A stretch of DNA of 64,000 nucleotides from Plumapathes pennacea. Lineage: Eukaryota; Cnidaria; Anthozoa; Antipatharia; Myriopathidae. Positions 1 through 10,663 of the stretch are shown here, piece after piece; the first letter of the stretch is position 1, and each line of letters opens with the position of its first letter. Location of the stretch: NCBI GenBank assembly GCA_964036295.1, contig OZ038473.1, forward strand, positions 12,600,501 through 12,664,500. The letters run 5' to 3'. Under the pieces are notes generated by a model that made no database searches, was not told the origin of the DNA, and worked only from the letters and a program-made list of their open reading frames with translations. A program made the position numbers and the translations under genes.

Positions 1-1623
1 AAACTAGCGTGCTGACTGAAATCTACTAGATCTGACTTGGAAGAGAACAATGAGGACCAAAAAATGCCATGCTCGATGTGTTTTCACCATTTCAGTCAAA
101 ATAAAATCCAAGCCCATGCGTCAGTTTGCAACCTAAACTCCAGTAAAACTCCGATAGAACTCCAATGACTCATGATAGTTGTGTGTTCTAACTCCGACTG
201 AATAACACACCTAAATTCCTAAAATTGTGAGGCCAGCGAAACGGATACAACGTAATCAATTGAATCAATGCTCTCTTTTTTTTTAACGAAACAATCAGTC
301 TGTATAGATAAACGGTTCCTTTGTCTGTAATCATGACATCCAGTGTGAAATGGCCTTAAAAGGGGACACCCCACGGGGAATTTTTGAATATTATAAAATG
401 GCGGAATGAAGAAAGCAAGCAGTGCGAATCAAGAAGCCTCTCGCTTTTCTCGGCACGAACAGAACTGCCAGCTAAATACACGGGTTTACCGGTAGCAACA
501 TTTACGTCGCCAATTGTACGTTTTCATGTTGTGTTTGTCAGCAATAGGCAAAGCAAAAGATTCAGCGTGGCGGCCTGTTTTTAAATCGCGCGCCGTTTCC
601 TCCAGTAAGCTTGGTTTTTGACCGACCGAAGGATATATTTTTGTGTCTACTGCTTCCGAAGCTGTAGACACTGTCGTCGAGCGTGTAAGTAATGTAATGT
701 AACGTAAGAATCGATAAATGGTCGCGCGTTAATATTCGGAACCAATGAAAGGATCCGCTGGATTGCCGATTGTACACGAACTTCGCTACTGGTCGAAGAA
801 ACAATGACAGGGCGGCGAAGGCTGGTTCGTGACAAGCTCCTGATCACGAGAAACCCGTGAAGTCACAGCGTTTTCAGCGAGGCGATCGGGTTAGTGAATA
901 TTTCATATGAATTGCTTCAAGCTTACCAGGATAACTTGCCGCACCTTTCGAAATATGTGTCAAACCGGTCAAATGAAAGGTTATTTCACTGTTTTGAATC
1001 AACGAACTTGGGGTCAACTGAACAGATACGGAGTTAGAGCGACCAGTTGCCTTGCCGAGGGAAAGCTGCGGACGCTTGACGCGGATACGCAGAACAACAT
1101 TTAATTTTGTCTCAAATCACAGTTTTTGAAAATATGTTTGCCGCAAACGCTGTATAATATGTTTCGTGCCAAAATGTAAGGGTTAGGCAAACAAGCCTGC
1201 ATGTTCAAGTATCTGTAAGAAAGCTTAATAGCCTTATCTCATCTTGGAATGCTTTTAGAACATGATGCCCGGTACCATTTTCGGCTATCTGTGTAGTGCC
1301 CACATCCATCTTCCATTTGGTCATTCGCGTACGCGGTTAAGAATAAAATGTATGAGTGATGCAGGGAGAACTGACGGTTTAATCAGCTCATTAGCTACAA
1401 CACAAGTTCTTCTTACTGTATGATGTATCTCTGGTGAGAAACTGAAGGAGAAAATTGAACTCATGGGAGTGAAAGAGTTGCAGTACAACATCTGATATCA
1501 CATAATTGGATTAAACACATCATCATCATCATCATCATCATCATCACCAATCTTGTAACAGCGTCATCATCGTCGTCAGCTCTGCAGCATGTAACGCATT
1601 TTTCCTCGTGTTGTTTCCTTCAG
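1..1623. other. Left flank, no recognised gene
   Basis: No recognisable coding exon was found on either strand. The stretch holds a decayed copy (about 1335-1480) of the TTAA-type MITE seen many times in the window, recognisable by the words tgtatgagtgatg and gggagtgaaag. It also holds an (ATC)n microsatellite at about 1519-1548. If the lipoxygenase exon to the right belongs to an intact gene, this stretch would be its last intron. Confidence 0.5.
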
Positions 1624-1861
1624 ATACAAGTCGTGCTGACCATATATGGTTCTGTCGTCTTTGCGATACGACAAACTGTTCGACTACGGAGATCAGCTGA
1701 GCGACCCTCAGGGCAGAGAGATAGTTAATCGCCACTTCAACTTACTCAGCACCGTCGTTGCAAAGAATCTGAAACTCACAAATGCCAAGCGCAAAGCCGC
1801 TGGTCAGCTGACCTATCCGTACTTACTCCCAGAGTGGCTGCCCAACGGAGTCCAAACATGA
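1624..1861 (+). pseudogene. Lipoxygenase C-terminal exon, frame-broken
   Basis: The 3' end of an animal-type lipoxygenase, an enzyme that dioxygenates polyunsaturated fatty acids using a non-haem iron. The reading frame from 1646 to the stop at 1859-1861 ends with PYLLPEWLPNGVQT. This matches the family's C-terminal pattern PYxYLxPxxxPNSxxI, preceded by a typical segment YDKLFDYGDQLSDP. A pyrimidine-rich acceptor ends at 1623. From there the first codons read IQVVLTIY in one frame, and the family-like sequence resumes in another frame at about 1649, so one extra base seems to interrupt the exon; an in-frame TGA lies at 1637-1639. The last residue is Thr, where the family normally has the iron-ligating Ile. 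No upstream lipoxygenase exon is visible in the window. It could be a pseudogene, an assembly indel, or the last exon of a gene starting to the left. The homology is fairly secure; its functional state is not. Confidence 0.65.
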
Positions 1862-2124
1862 GCGCTCGTGTTCTAAAGTACCACTATCGTCCAGGCTAGA
1901 GTAGTGTCTAGGGAGACTGTTGTTGTCAACCGATGTTTCGACTTCCAGAGCGGAAGTCAAGCCCTTTGCCATGTTACGATTTTTTAGTTGACAACTGTCG
2001 CGTGCAATGTTGTTATGACACCTGACAAATGAAACAAATGAAACCTTAGTCGCGTGGCTTAGGCATGTCGTAAGGAGATTTCATGCGACAGATGCAACTG
2101 TGAAGCCTTGTAGGATTTAGAACG

Positions 2125-2130
2125 AATAAA
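2125..2130 (+). terminator. Candidate poly(A) signal AATAAA
   Basis: A canonical AATAAA about 265 bases after the lipoxygenase stop codon, at a plausible distance for its 3' UTR. Confidence 0.4.
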
Positions 2131-2534
2131 ATTATTAGACATGAGACTTTATCTGTAGGTTTCTATCTTTATTCGTAAGGATTTTATTCTTGGATTGTTG
2201 AGTTGGGCTTTATCTGAAAGAGCATCGAGACTTCGTATGATGCTCCAAATAATTACTATTATTATTATTACTTATTATTATTAAAAGCTTTGTAAGAAAA
2301 AATATATCTTGCTCTCTTTGGGATAACTCTTCACACACTTTTCGAGCAAGGGGCTCGTGGTAAATATGCGCGAAAGCACTTATCTTAGGCGGAAATGGCG
2401 AAGTTGTGGAGGAGGAAAAAAGCGGAGAACCCTGGGGGAAACTCTCGTGTAAATTTAGTATAAAATGTAACTAAAATCAGCGTGAATCAGAAAAATATCC
2501 CGGAGGGGGGGAGGGGAGGATCCCATCAATACTC

Positions 2535-2875
2535 GGTTGCTAGTCCCCATTCCCCCAAGGGTCTGAAGTTGCTGGTCCCCATTCCCCCAAGGTCTGTTGG
2601 AAGTTGCTGGTCCCCATTCTCCCAAGGAGCCTGATGTTGCTGGTCCCCATTCCCCCAAGGATCTGAGGTTGCTGGTCCCCATTCTCCCAAGGCAAGGAGC
2701 CTGAGGTTTCTGGTCCCCATTCCCCCAAGGGTCTGAAGTTGCTGGTCCCCATTCCCCCAAGGGTCTGAAGTTGCTGGTCCCCATTCCCCCAAGGTCTGTT
2801 GGAAGTTGCTGGTCCCCATTCTCCCAAGGAGCCTGAGGTTTCTGGTCCCCATTCCCCCGAGGGGTCTGAGGTGAA
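2535..2875. repeat. Minisatellite, ~30-38-bp unit
   Basis: About ten head-to-tail copies of a unit containing ggtccccattcycccaagg followed by a short variable part (gtctgaagttgct, agcctgaggtttct or gtctgttggaagttgct). The variants alternate, which suggests higher-order duplication. Three overlapping - strand frames stay open through it only because the unit lacks stop codons; I do not consider them genes. Confidence 0.9.
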
Positions 2876-3574
2876 ACTCTGCGGGAAGCTGGTAACGAGT
2901 CATTCACAAATCATCCTTTTTTTATTTACATTTTGGAGCGATGCTACCTAACACGAACCTCAGAAAACGGCAACTAGAAAGAAACCATAACAACGCGAAA
3001 ATTACCGCTGCTTCACGTTTGGTTAGTTATTTATACAGTGGGGCGACCGCTGACATAATATAATCAGACTGCAGGAGGGGGTAACCATCCTTACGTGGGA
3101 ATTCGCTTCCCGAGTTGTGTACGTTTTTCGACTGACTTTCTTGGGACAATATTTGTGTTGCTTGCCGGCCGTTATGACATTCTCTTGCTCGGGGTAAGTG
3201 TGAAGGAAGAAATAATTCCGAGCTCGCTGGCTTTGTATGCCAGACTCAGTGCAACATTCAGACTCCAGTTACTGGGGCCAATTCAATAAAACATTATTTT
3301 ACAAGTGTATTTTACGAGTTGGGCCAATTTCCCTACACGTTAAAACATACTTTATTTCATACCATGACCAAGTCAGTTCCAGTTGTACAAATAAGACCTG
3401 TATCTTTAATGTTTTGCAAATTTTTTGCCCGATTGGAGTCCGTTTAGTGGTGTTTGAATAATGGTCCAACTTGTAAAATACACGTGTAAATGTTTATTGA
3501 ACTGGCTACTGGTACGTTTTTTTTTTTTCACTCTTATGACGGGAATGCTCCATGTGAGGCAATGAAAATTCACT

Positions 3575-3785
3575 TTAACCCTTTCACTCCCAAGCTCAAA
3601 ATGCAGATTCTCCCAACCTTTTAAGAAAAAAAATGTATGAGTGATGTAGTGAGAACTGATGGTTTTATCAGCTTTTATCCGAACAAGCTGCAGCACAAGT
3701 TCTTTTTACTGTATAATGTATCTCTGGTGAGAAACTCAAGGAGAAAATATTTTTTTTACTGTACTTGTGGAAGTGAAAGGGCCGG
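3575..3785. mobile_element. TTAA-flanked MITE, piggyBac-like
   Basis: Begins TTAACCCTTTCACTCCCAAG and ends with the complementary ...gaagtgaaagggcc. The inner words gtatgagtgatgtag and tctctggtgagaaact are shared with copies at about 1335, 28555, 30025, 30799, 36800, 44470, 46490, 50520, 57915, 60230 and 62170. A TTAA at the outer end fits the target-site preference of piggyBac-type transposons. No transposase is present, so it would be non-autonomous. Confidence 0.7.
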
Positions 3786-4319
3786 TGTAGTGCGACATCT
3801 GATACCACATATTAAGTGCTGGCCTGCCTTTCCTAAACTGAAGATTGGGTGTACCTTGTCAGTTTGATTTCAACCCATTTGTACTATCCTGTGCAGAACC
3901 CTAGAAGCTACAGTCTGTAATGACATATTAACAGCTACAGCAGCCTAATATTACTCTATTGTGTTGTTTCTCTGTAGACTGATGTGATGATCCTATCATG
4001 TTGACAATGAAGCTAGGAGATAGGTAAGATTCCAGCCAAACTTAGTCTGAACTAGTTAGGCACAGTAAAGGTATGAATATTAGAGAATACAGTAGCTCTT
4101 AAGAATGGCATTGAAAATTATATTTTGAGTCTGAAATAAGTTCAGTGTTTTGAGAACTGTGGGGTAGGCCCCCTTCCTAATTTCTGAGAAAGTCTTTGGG
4201 TGCAAAGTTGCTATAACCACATTGGAAGTAGGCACTGTTATGTTTAATTTTTGGTGACTGAATTGAAGAAAGTTGGATAGCCCTGCATGTCTGATAAGTC
4301 ATATTTCACATAAATCCAG

Positions 4320-4465
4320 GTTCTTCTTGAAGAGAAAAATGACTGAAAACTTAGTAAGGCTTGGGAAGATCTTCCACGAAAAGCCTGGAAACCTCAAACC
4401 CAAAATTGTCAAGACTGTCAGAGGAAAAGGGCTGATGTGTGCCATGGAAATATTTGCCACTCAAG
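4320..4465 (+). pseudogene. Ornithine aminotransferase-like exon
   Basis: An exon-sized block between a plausible acceptor (AG at 4318-4319) and a donor (GTAAT at 4466). It encodes MTENLVRLGKIF, then KIVKTVRGKGLMCAMEI. The motif VRGKGL followed by a hydrophobic strand, and the preceding helix, resemble the small domain of mitochondrial ornithine aminotransferase, a PLP enzyme converting ornithine to glutamate semialdehyde. The first codons (VLLEE) lie in a different frame: a run of five A at about 4337-4341 appears one base too long. No neighbouring OAT exons, PLP-lysine region or terminal exon are visible. It is best read as an orphan exon copy or pseudogene fragment. A homopolymer assembly error is the alternative explanation for the frame break. 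Confidence 0.55.
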
Positions 4466-4633
4466 GTAATAACCCTCCTTCGCCTTTTCTTTATGCAGTA
4501 TTATTACCCAAATCCCTTGATAATGTACCAAGTACTGCAAAGTAACATACAAATAACCCTTTTGTACATTTTATATAATGTGGTGTTGGTTATGTTTGAC
4601 TATGAACTATTTCATTTTATTTATATTTAATAA

Positions 4634-5222
4634 TGTAATGCAACCAGTTTGACTCAATGAGTAGGCTTTTATCAACAAGACTTGGCTTTCTTGCATCCCT
4701 CACAGCAGCTCATAGACTCAAATCAATCTTTTAGAGCCGTTTTCGGATGACTGTTGAAAACCAAAACCAAAGTAATCACACAGGCCAATCACAGAGACTG
4801 AGAGAAAACAGTCCAGCCAATTGGAAGCCAAAGTAATTCGTGTTTGGTCTTGTGTTTGGTTTTACTTTCCAATCAGCAGTGTGAGTACACGCCATCGCTT
4901 GCGTGAGAAGTGTTTGGTTTTGGTTTTAGTTTTGGTTTTGGTTTAATTTGTTTCTGATTGGCTGAGCATGCTAACAAACTCGTGTGGACCAATCCGAAAG
5001 CGAAGCAAACGCAAAACCAAAGCAATCACACAATTACTTTCGACAGTCATCCAAAAACCACTGTATTTTAAATTACTAGTACTGTCTTATCTTTATTACT
5101 CTTGCACAGTCTATATATGTCATTGAGTATTAGGAAACATGCCTAAACAAGGAGACATCCGGTGAGCGTCTCAGCTAAAGTCAGCTCATCACACAATAAT
5201 TGACTGAGCAATGTTTGTCACA
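4634..5222 (-). repeat. Gypsy 3' LTR with MITE insertion
   Basis: Matches the right LTR in two blocks: gactcaatgagtaggcttttat...caaatcaatctttt, then tctttattactcttgcac...gagcaatgtttgtcaca. The blocks are split by a foreign ~320-bp insertion. For a - strand element this is the downstream LTR. Confidence 0.8.
4738..5060. mobile_element. MITE nested in the left LTR
   Basis: Terminal inverted repeats ttttcggatgactgttgaaa and tttcgacagtcatccaaaaa enclose about 300 bp rich in ggttttggttttgg and its complement ccaaaaccaaag. It interrupts sequence that is continuous in the other LTR, so it inserted after the retrotransposon. Confidence 0.7.
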
Positions 5223-5689
5223 TTACCAGAGATTCCACTAAACTTGTCCATCAACTGAGTACCGGTAGGAAATGTTTTTTCCGGTATGGAGCCACTCTGA
5301 ACCAGTGCAACATATAAGTAAAGCAAAATAATTGTTTCTTCTGCTGCAGCGGAACTGGACACACAATTATCTATCTCATCAAGTTTTTGACTGTTTCAGA
5401 GCATTTCTTCGGTAGAATGAGTAGAATATCTGGTGTGGGCTCCCTTTGGACAGGAGAGCCATCAGAAAACATGTTATACTTTAAATTTCCGGTACGGAAT
5501 ACGGGCAGCCTCAATTTTTTCCATTACAGTATGATTTTTATCCGTAAAATACTGGCATATGCCGGTCTAGTGGAATTGCTGATTACTCCCCTCCTTAGAA
5601 ACGAGGTGTCCCAGTGTCCTTCTAAGCACATCGAAGTCACAAAAATCAGTGTAAACTTAGTAATCACTGGTACAAGAGGAACAAATCAA

Positions 5690-6060
5690 TTAGCTATCTG
5701 TAACAAAGTCAGTGATCCAGGTCTTGACGGGTGACACACTGTGGTCGCACATGATCTGGGGCTGGCAACTTGTCCACCTTCTCAGCCTCATTTTGGAGAT
5801 CGACTGCCATAATCTCTGATTCTGTTTGGGGATGTTCCTCAGCAGGGGACCCATTGTGTTGGTACCAGGTAAGTGCATCTCAGCCTTCGTAAGGGCGGAG
5901 ACGGTCCTGGTGTACAACCATCAGCTTAGATGTTTTAGATTTCTGGATGCGGTAGACTACATTGGTGATTGGCTAGATGACCGGGTAAGGGCCTTCCCAC
6001 AAGCGCTGCACGCATGGAGAGAAACCAGTTGGCACCTAGGGTTGTAAAACTAGACAGCAT
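5690..6060 (-). pseudogene. Gypsy pol C-terminal tail remnant
   Basis: Across two frames the - strand reads the typical post-integrase tail of gypsy polyproteins: WEGPYPVI, then VVYRIQKS, then a (V)VHQDRLRPYEG motif, with a stop in between. This region normally follows the integrase core and ends the polyprotein. Confidence 0.6.
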
Positions 6061-6217
6061 CTCCTGGGCTGAAGACCCTAGAATAGAGTCTGTGGTCATA
6101 CCAGGTCTTCTGTTGGTTGCTCTCCAGCTTCAGATGGTTTAGGGCGTTGTGACGTACAGTTTAGTGCTATCTGGTCATGCAGAAGGTCAGCATAACCAAC
6201 TAGGTCACCAGGGCCCA

Positions 6218-6452
6218 GTTTTTCGAAAGCCGATTAAGCTAATCCAGGATTAACGAAATTCTTTCTGACGACCTCTCTGCCGATAAAATGCAGGGTTTTA
6301 TTCAAATATGGATTTAAAAGCTTGTTTTAGCTGAATACGTATCAAGGAAATCGTTGCAGGACAAAATCTTCACATTTTCAGGCTTATAAATGACAAGAAA
6401 GTTTCCAAGTAATCCAAGATTAGCCTAATCGTGCTTTGAAAAACCGGGCCCA
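6218..6452. mobile_element. MITE, GGGCCC-ended family
   Basis: The inverted ends gggcccagtttttcgaaagccgat and cgtgctttgaaaaaccgggccc enclose about 230 bp with aggattaac and its complement near each end. It belongs to the same family as the copy at 11076-11316, the split copy at 26565-28480 and fragments near 50630-50835 and 57480-57635. It is inserted within the gypsy element. Confidence 0.75.
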
Positions 6453-6627
6453 GGGCTTCCGTCTATTTTTGGGTGGCCGTACATCAGGTCGACAAGTAGG
6501 CATAACTTGCGACGAAACATCTCACTGGGAGTGCAGTCAGTTGTCTCGTGGTAAGCCATGAGCAAGAGGGTCAGGTGACAGTCCTAGTCTCTATGGTTCT
6601 CGCTCATGAACAGGGATAACATGGGCT

Positions 6628-7239
6628 TTAGGGTCCAGTTGAATCGCTCAACCATTCAATCTGACTGTGGTCTGAAAGGTGTTTTCTTTGTCGTGTCCAA
6701 GTCAAGCAAGCAGCAGACTTCCTGGAAGAGAGCTGACTCAAAGTTTCGGCCCTGGTCTGAGTGGATTTCTTTGGGACACCATACCAGGTAATTAACTCTT
6801 CAAGCAACTCGCAGGTCACAGTTCCAGCTTCTTGGTTTGGGATAGCGTACGCCTCTGTCCACTTGGTAAGTAGTCTGCCAACCAAATGTACTTGTTCCAC
6901 TGCCTGTTGTCGGAAGAGGGCCAGTGACGTCGATGGCAATTCTTTCTAGCGGAGCCTCAACGTTATACGCCTTCATTTGAGCAGGGGGGCGTTTAGAGAT
7001 CCTTGTCACATTCTCTGCACCAGCTCCAGAAGAATCTCTCTCTCTCTCTCTCTTAGCCAACCAATAGTCTTCTTTCCCAAATGTCCAATCAGCTGCCAGT
7101 GCTCCTTGTCACCTGACACAGACTCCAAGCGCCTGTACAGAACTCCCTCTCTCGGGCTCAAGCAATTCCCACTGGGCCCAGTAGCACTTAACGATAGGAC
7201 CTTGGGAGGAAACTGAGAGCCATTCTGGGCGTCGGTCAC
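6628..7239 (-). pseudogene. Gypsy integrase remnant
   Basis: The - strand frames show an integrase core broken by frameshifts. The segment RIAIDVTGPLPTT carries the first catalytic Asp. It is followed by LTKWTEAYAIPNQEA and ITWYGVPK, a degraded HTDQG region and SDHSQIEWL, where ExxN-type sequence is expected. A simple (CT)n run at 7037-7052 lies in the reading frame upstream. The catalytic set is not intact. Confidence 0.75.
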
Positions 7240-7339
7240 TCGCTTCTTTGCACTGTACCAGGAGGGAAGTACTGTCGTCAGCCAGTTGTGCCTCGCGTAG
7301 TTCGGCTGTGCTGAGGCCTTTTAGCCACTGTCCTGACTG

Positions 7340-8374
7340 CTAACTCTTGGGCGCAGTACATTCTGTCTTCATTCGAGTCTTGACCGTGGTACACTGGAGT
7401 TTTGCTGGCCTCGTCTGTACTTCCTTCTCCTCTGTTCTTTCGCACTTTTTGCAGTCCGTGCAAGGCCTTTGTGAAAGAGGGTCGGCATTCCCATGCCGTG
7501 TACCTTGCCGGTGCTGGATGCTAAACCGATACATCACCAGCTCCTCCAGCCACCTTCCTGTCTGGTCTTCTGGGTTGCGGAAATCGAGCAGCCAATGCAA
7601 CGCTGTACTGCTGCGATCTTTGCCGGAGACGCCATTGCTGCTGACTCTGTGGCCAAGGATGTTTACGCGTTGCTGAAACAGGTGGCACTTTCTGGGTCTC
7701 AGCTTCAGGTCTGTTGCACGGAGTCTGGCGAAGACAGCACGCAACCTCTCCAGCTGATCGCGGAAGGACTTATCATGGATTATGACGTCATTCAGGTAAA
7801 TCAGAAGGACTTCCCAGGACATGCCTGTCAGTACCTGCTCCATCAGCTTCAGCTCTATGGTGGATGGGAAGGCACTTGGCTTGGTGGTGGACAGGACTGG
7901 CGCTCCAGTGTCGATAGAGTGTTTTACTACTCCAGTTCGCCCGATGTCTTCTGAACTAGACGAGAAAACATTGGCGAAGCTGGTTAGCAAAGCTGCGACT
8001 GCTGTCTTCTGCTCAGCGGTTACTCCCTGATTGTTCAGATCTTCTGGTAGCGGTGTGGATGAACTCGCTGTTTGTCCCTCCGTCGATTTCTTGCAAGCTG
8101 CGGCACGCCTGGTTTCCTCAGGACACTTCACCTCCTGTACCGGTTCACACCACGCTGCAATTGTCTCTCTATGTACAGTGCGGGGTCGCTCTGTTGGATT
8201 AAGGAGCTGCAGGTGCACCGTTTCTTGTCTCGGGTAAACCAGAGTTCGCGCAACTACCAGGTTGCTACGGGCAAGGAATCGTGGTGACGGTTCCTTCGCA
8301 CCACAGGTTACTTCTCCAGGGGAATCCACGAACTTGGTAGGCACAACGACTTCCGATCTGGCTGGCACGACCAC
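7340..8374 (-). pseudogene. Gypsy reverse transcriptase remnant, internally deleted
   Basis: A 344-codon open stretch covers the protease-RT linker (VVHRETIAAW-like) and KHSIDTGAPV, which opens the gypsy RT. It then jumps directly to YLNDVIIHDKSFRDQ, the region of the catalytic YxDD box (here YLND), followed by GHRVSSNGV. Most of the RT fingers and palm are therefore missing, and the first Asp of the catalytic pair is Asn. The end reads HGNADPLSQRP, the usual RNase H-integrase linker motif (NADxLSR). It cannot encode an active polymerase. Confidence 0.8.
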
Positions 8375-8535
8375 TGCTCACACCACCAGAGTTCGCGCAA
8401 CTAGCAGGTTGCTACGGGCAAAGAATCGTGCTAACGGTTCCATCACACTACAGGTTACTTCTCCAAGGGAATCCACGAACTTGGCATGCACAACGACTTC
8501 CGATCTGGCTGGCACGACCAGTCTCCAAAGTCTGC
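8240..8535 (-). repeat. 147-bp tandem duplication inside the gypsy pol linker
   Basis: Two adjacent copies start at agagttcgcgcaacta (8241 and 8388) and run through ccgatctggctggcacgacca. On the - strand both encode VVPARSEVVV...FVDS.GEVTC...ARSN. The duplicated segment lies just upstream of the RT remnant. Confidence 0.8.
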
Positions 8536-8681
8536 TCGGCTTCTGGGTTAGTTTTACAAGGAGATCTTTCATCTCCCGTAGTTCTGCCCGGAACTCTACA
8601 CATGGTTGCGCTTGCTGTGTGTTCTCAGGAGTAAGCTCTGAACTGGCTTGTGCAGCTCTTACGGGACGACCCCTCTGCTTG

Positions 8682-9288
8682 TCAGCAATGGGAAAGGCCT
8701 CCAGTTCCCACGGCGATGGTCAGGGCGTCGTCCAAGGTCTTGGGGCGGGACTGATGCACTCTCCAGCGCATGTCTGCTTCGCCCGGGGCATCAACGAAGT
8801 GGTCCCGAGCCGTGGTGTCTCGGAGATCAGATGGGACTCCTGAGGAGGCGGGGCGCGTTTGCTTTCTGATTGCCTGAGACAACTCGGGCAGAGACTCATT
8901 ATTTTTTCTATTCCGCGATTTGAGTGTCGCGCGGTACATTTCTGACCGGTTTCCTGTGCCGAACCGGCTGTCCAGGGCTTTCACCAGAGCATCGTAGCTG
9001 GCGCGCTGAGGTCCCCAAGTACCGCTCGTGCTGCTCCGCTGAGGCTGACAGCCAGGTAGGTTGCCTTGACGGAGTTGTCTGTCCAGCCGTTTAGCTTCGC
9101 AACGATCTCAAACTGGGCCTGATAGTCGTCCTTTGGCCTTTCCCATCGAACGTGGACGGACGAACGAGGGGTTTCTGCTGTAAGGCTGCTGTGGCGGGAG
9201 CTGTCTGGATGTTTGTCTTCTCCAATTCCTTTGTATCGAAGTCGATCAGAGGTCCGAATTGGATTTCGTTGTTTGCGTATGCTTCCAT
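8682..9288 (-). pseudogene. Gypsy gag remnant
   Basis: Starts at the Met encoded at 9288-9286 (MEAYANNEIQFGPLIDF), close behind the primer-binding site. It continues over at least two frameshifts through FEIVAKLNGWTDN.KATYLAVSLSG, and then FVDAPGEADMRWRVHQSRPKTLDDAL. These are the conserved capsid helices of cnidarian gypsy gag proteins. No zinc knuckle is visible after it. Confidence 0.7.
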
Positions 9289-9306
9289 GTTGCCGCTGCC
9301 ACCAAA

Positions 9307-9546
9307 TGTTAACGCGACCGAGGGACTCGATGAGTAGGCTTTTATAAAAAAAAATTGGCTTTTTTGCGTTTCTCGCAACAGCTCGGAGAGTCACAAATCA
9401 ATCTTCTAAATTATCTTTAATACTCTTGTACAATCTATATGCGTCATTGAGTATTTGGAAATATGACTAAACAAGGAGACATGAGGTGAGCGTCTCAGCT
9501 AAAGTCAGCTCATCACACGATAATTGATTGAGCAATGTTTGTCACA
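9307..9546 (-). repeat. Gypsy 5' LTR
   Basis: An uninterrupted copy of the LTR, TGTTAACGCGACC...TTTGTCACA, about 240 bp. It is the upstream LTR for the - strand element, since gag and the primer-binding site lie directly to its left. Confidence 0.8.
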
Positions 9547-9779
9547 GTAACTTGTGAGCCGGTAGAATACCAAAGTGCGACCTTGTGATATTCAAATTTC
9601 TCATTTCAGTTCTGGAAAGCGATCCTGATCATTATGGGTGAAGTAAAGGTGGAGAGAAAAACGAATTTAGAGTTTTGGCGTTAACGCATTCACTTTTGAG
9701 CAAGACAGAGGCTTCCTGTGATAAATAAGAGAAATTTGTATAAGGAAACATTTATTCCCATCAGTCGTTGATCACAAGC

Positions 9780-9895
9780 AGGGGGGATCTAGGAAATTGA
9801 GAAAGGGGGGGGGGCGAGCGCCGTAGGCGCGAGCCGCTAGAGGCCCCCCCCCCCCCCCCGGAAAATCTCTAAAGTCTAGATCCCGTCCTAAAACA
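9780..9895. repeat. G/C-run foldback repeat
   Basis: The sequence ggggggatctaggaaattgag...ggggggggg is followed by a short GC-rich palindrome (gcgccgtaggcgcgagcc) and a long C run, ending ctctaaagtctagatcc. The ends are roughly inverted (ggatctag and ctagatcc), so this looks like a small foldback element. Confidence 0.5.
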
Positions 9896-10559
9896 GCGAT
9901 TTCCTGCATTTTTAGACCACTAAGCAGGTGCCACAAGCGGATTAAATTGATCACAAATACCAAGCTTTGCGATAGATCAGTGCATTGACTGCTGGTTATG
10001 TTTTTCTTCAAATCACTGACTTTAGCCGATTTCTGAACTAAGAATGGCGGGCGTCGGGAAGATCAACTCGAACGTTGAATTCGTCGTCTCAACACAACAA
10101 ATTAGATGGAACCACCCTAGTAAATTTATTGCGAGTAAATCGTTCCTAAACTAGAATGCGATAATATGTGAGCTACTTATCTAGTGGTTTTTATGTTGAA
10201 AACGGGTCGCTAGTTCGTTTATCGTATAGAGTGAGGTAAGCAAGAGTGATCAAAAATCAAGTGAAACTCTTGTCCTTCCAGTATCTACAGTTGAAGCTCC
10301 TGTAAGTGGACACCCTTGGGAAGGAGAAAAAGTGTCTGTAACTGGAACTGTCCACTTACGAGAATGTGTAAATAAAGACTGAGCTAGAGTTTTTTTTTCC
10401 CTTTTTCAGGCACAAAACTGTTCGGGAGACTGGTACCGAGTATCCGGGACATTATTTTGTTTATGCATGGCGCATGCTCAGTATGTGACGTTCTCTTTTT
10501 TTTCTGAGACCACGAGGAGGGAAGTCGCGGGAGTGAGTGTTAATGTTTTACGTTTAATA

Positions 10560-10663
10560 AAGCACGGAAAACAACTGGAACTGGATACAGAGAACCAGCC
10601 ACATTCGGGAGAAACGTTGCTTTGCCTGGAAAAGTCATTTCTGGACACAGCCAAAGAAGAAAG
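10560..10663 (+). repeat. Dispersed ~104-bp exon-like cassette, copy 1
   Basis: The sequence aactggaactggata...gacacagccaaagaagaaag stops exactly at a donor-like GTAAGA. Two further copies end at the same point, 17528-17659 and 18620-18743. Conservation up to a splice-donor-like border suggests an exon fragment carried by a repeat. A reading frame runs through it but is not shared by all copies. Confidence 0.55.

Larger units (their letters stand above)
4634..9546 (-). mobile_element. Ty3/gypsy LTR retrotransposon, decayed
   Basis: Bounded by two related direct repeats (LTRs, 4634-5222 and 9307-9546). The internal region on the - strand runs gag, protease/RT linker, RT, RNase H remnant, integrase and a chromatin-facing C-terminal tail, which is the gypsy gene order. 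A primer-binding-site-like TGGTGGCAGCGG (- strand, about 9293-9304) starts two bases inside the right LTR. The sequence GTAA occurs beside both outer ends (4635-4638 and 9547-9550) and may be the target duplication, but the left boundary is ambiguous. All genes are interrupted by stops, frameshifts and deletions. Two MITEs are inserted, one in the left LTR and one in the 3' region, so the element is old. Confidence 0.85.

Noticed and set aside
2455-2907. 150-residue - strand ORF with WGNGDQ repeats
   Set aside because: It is the translation of a minisatellite and is open in all three frames.
7493-8843. 153- and 193-residue + strand ORFs in the gypsy element
   Set aside because: They are antisense shadows of the - strand gag-pol remnant.
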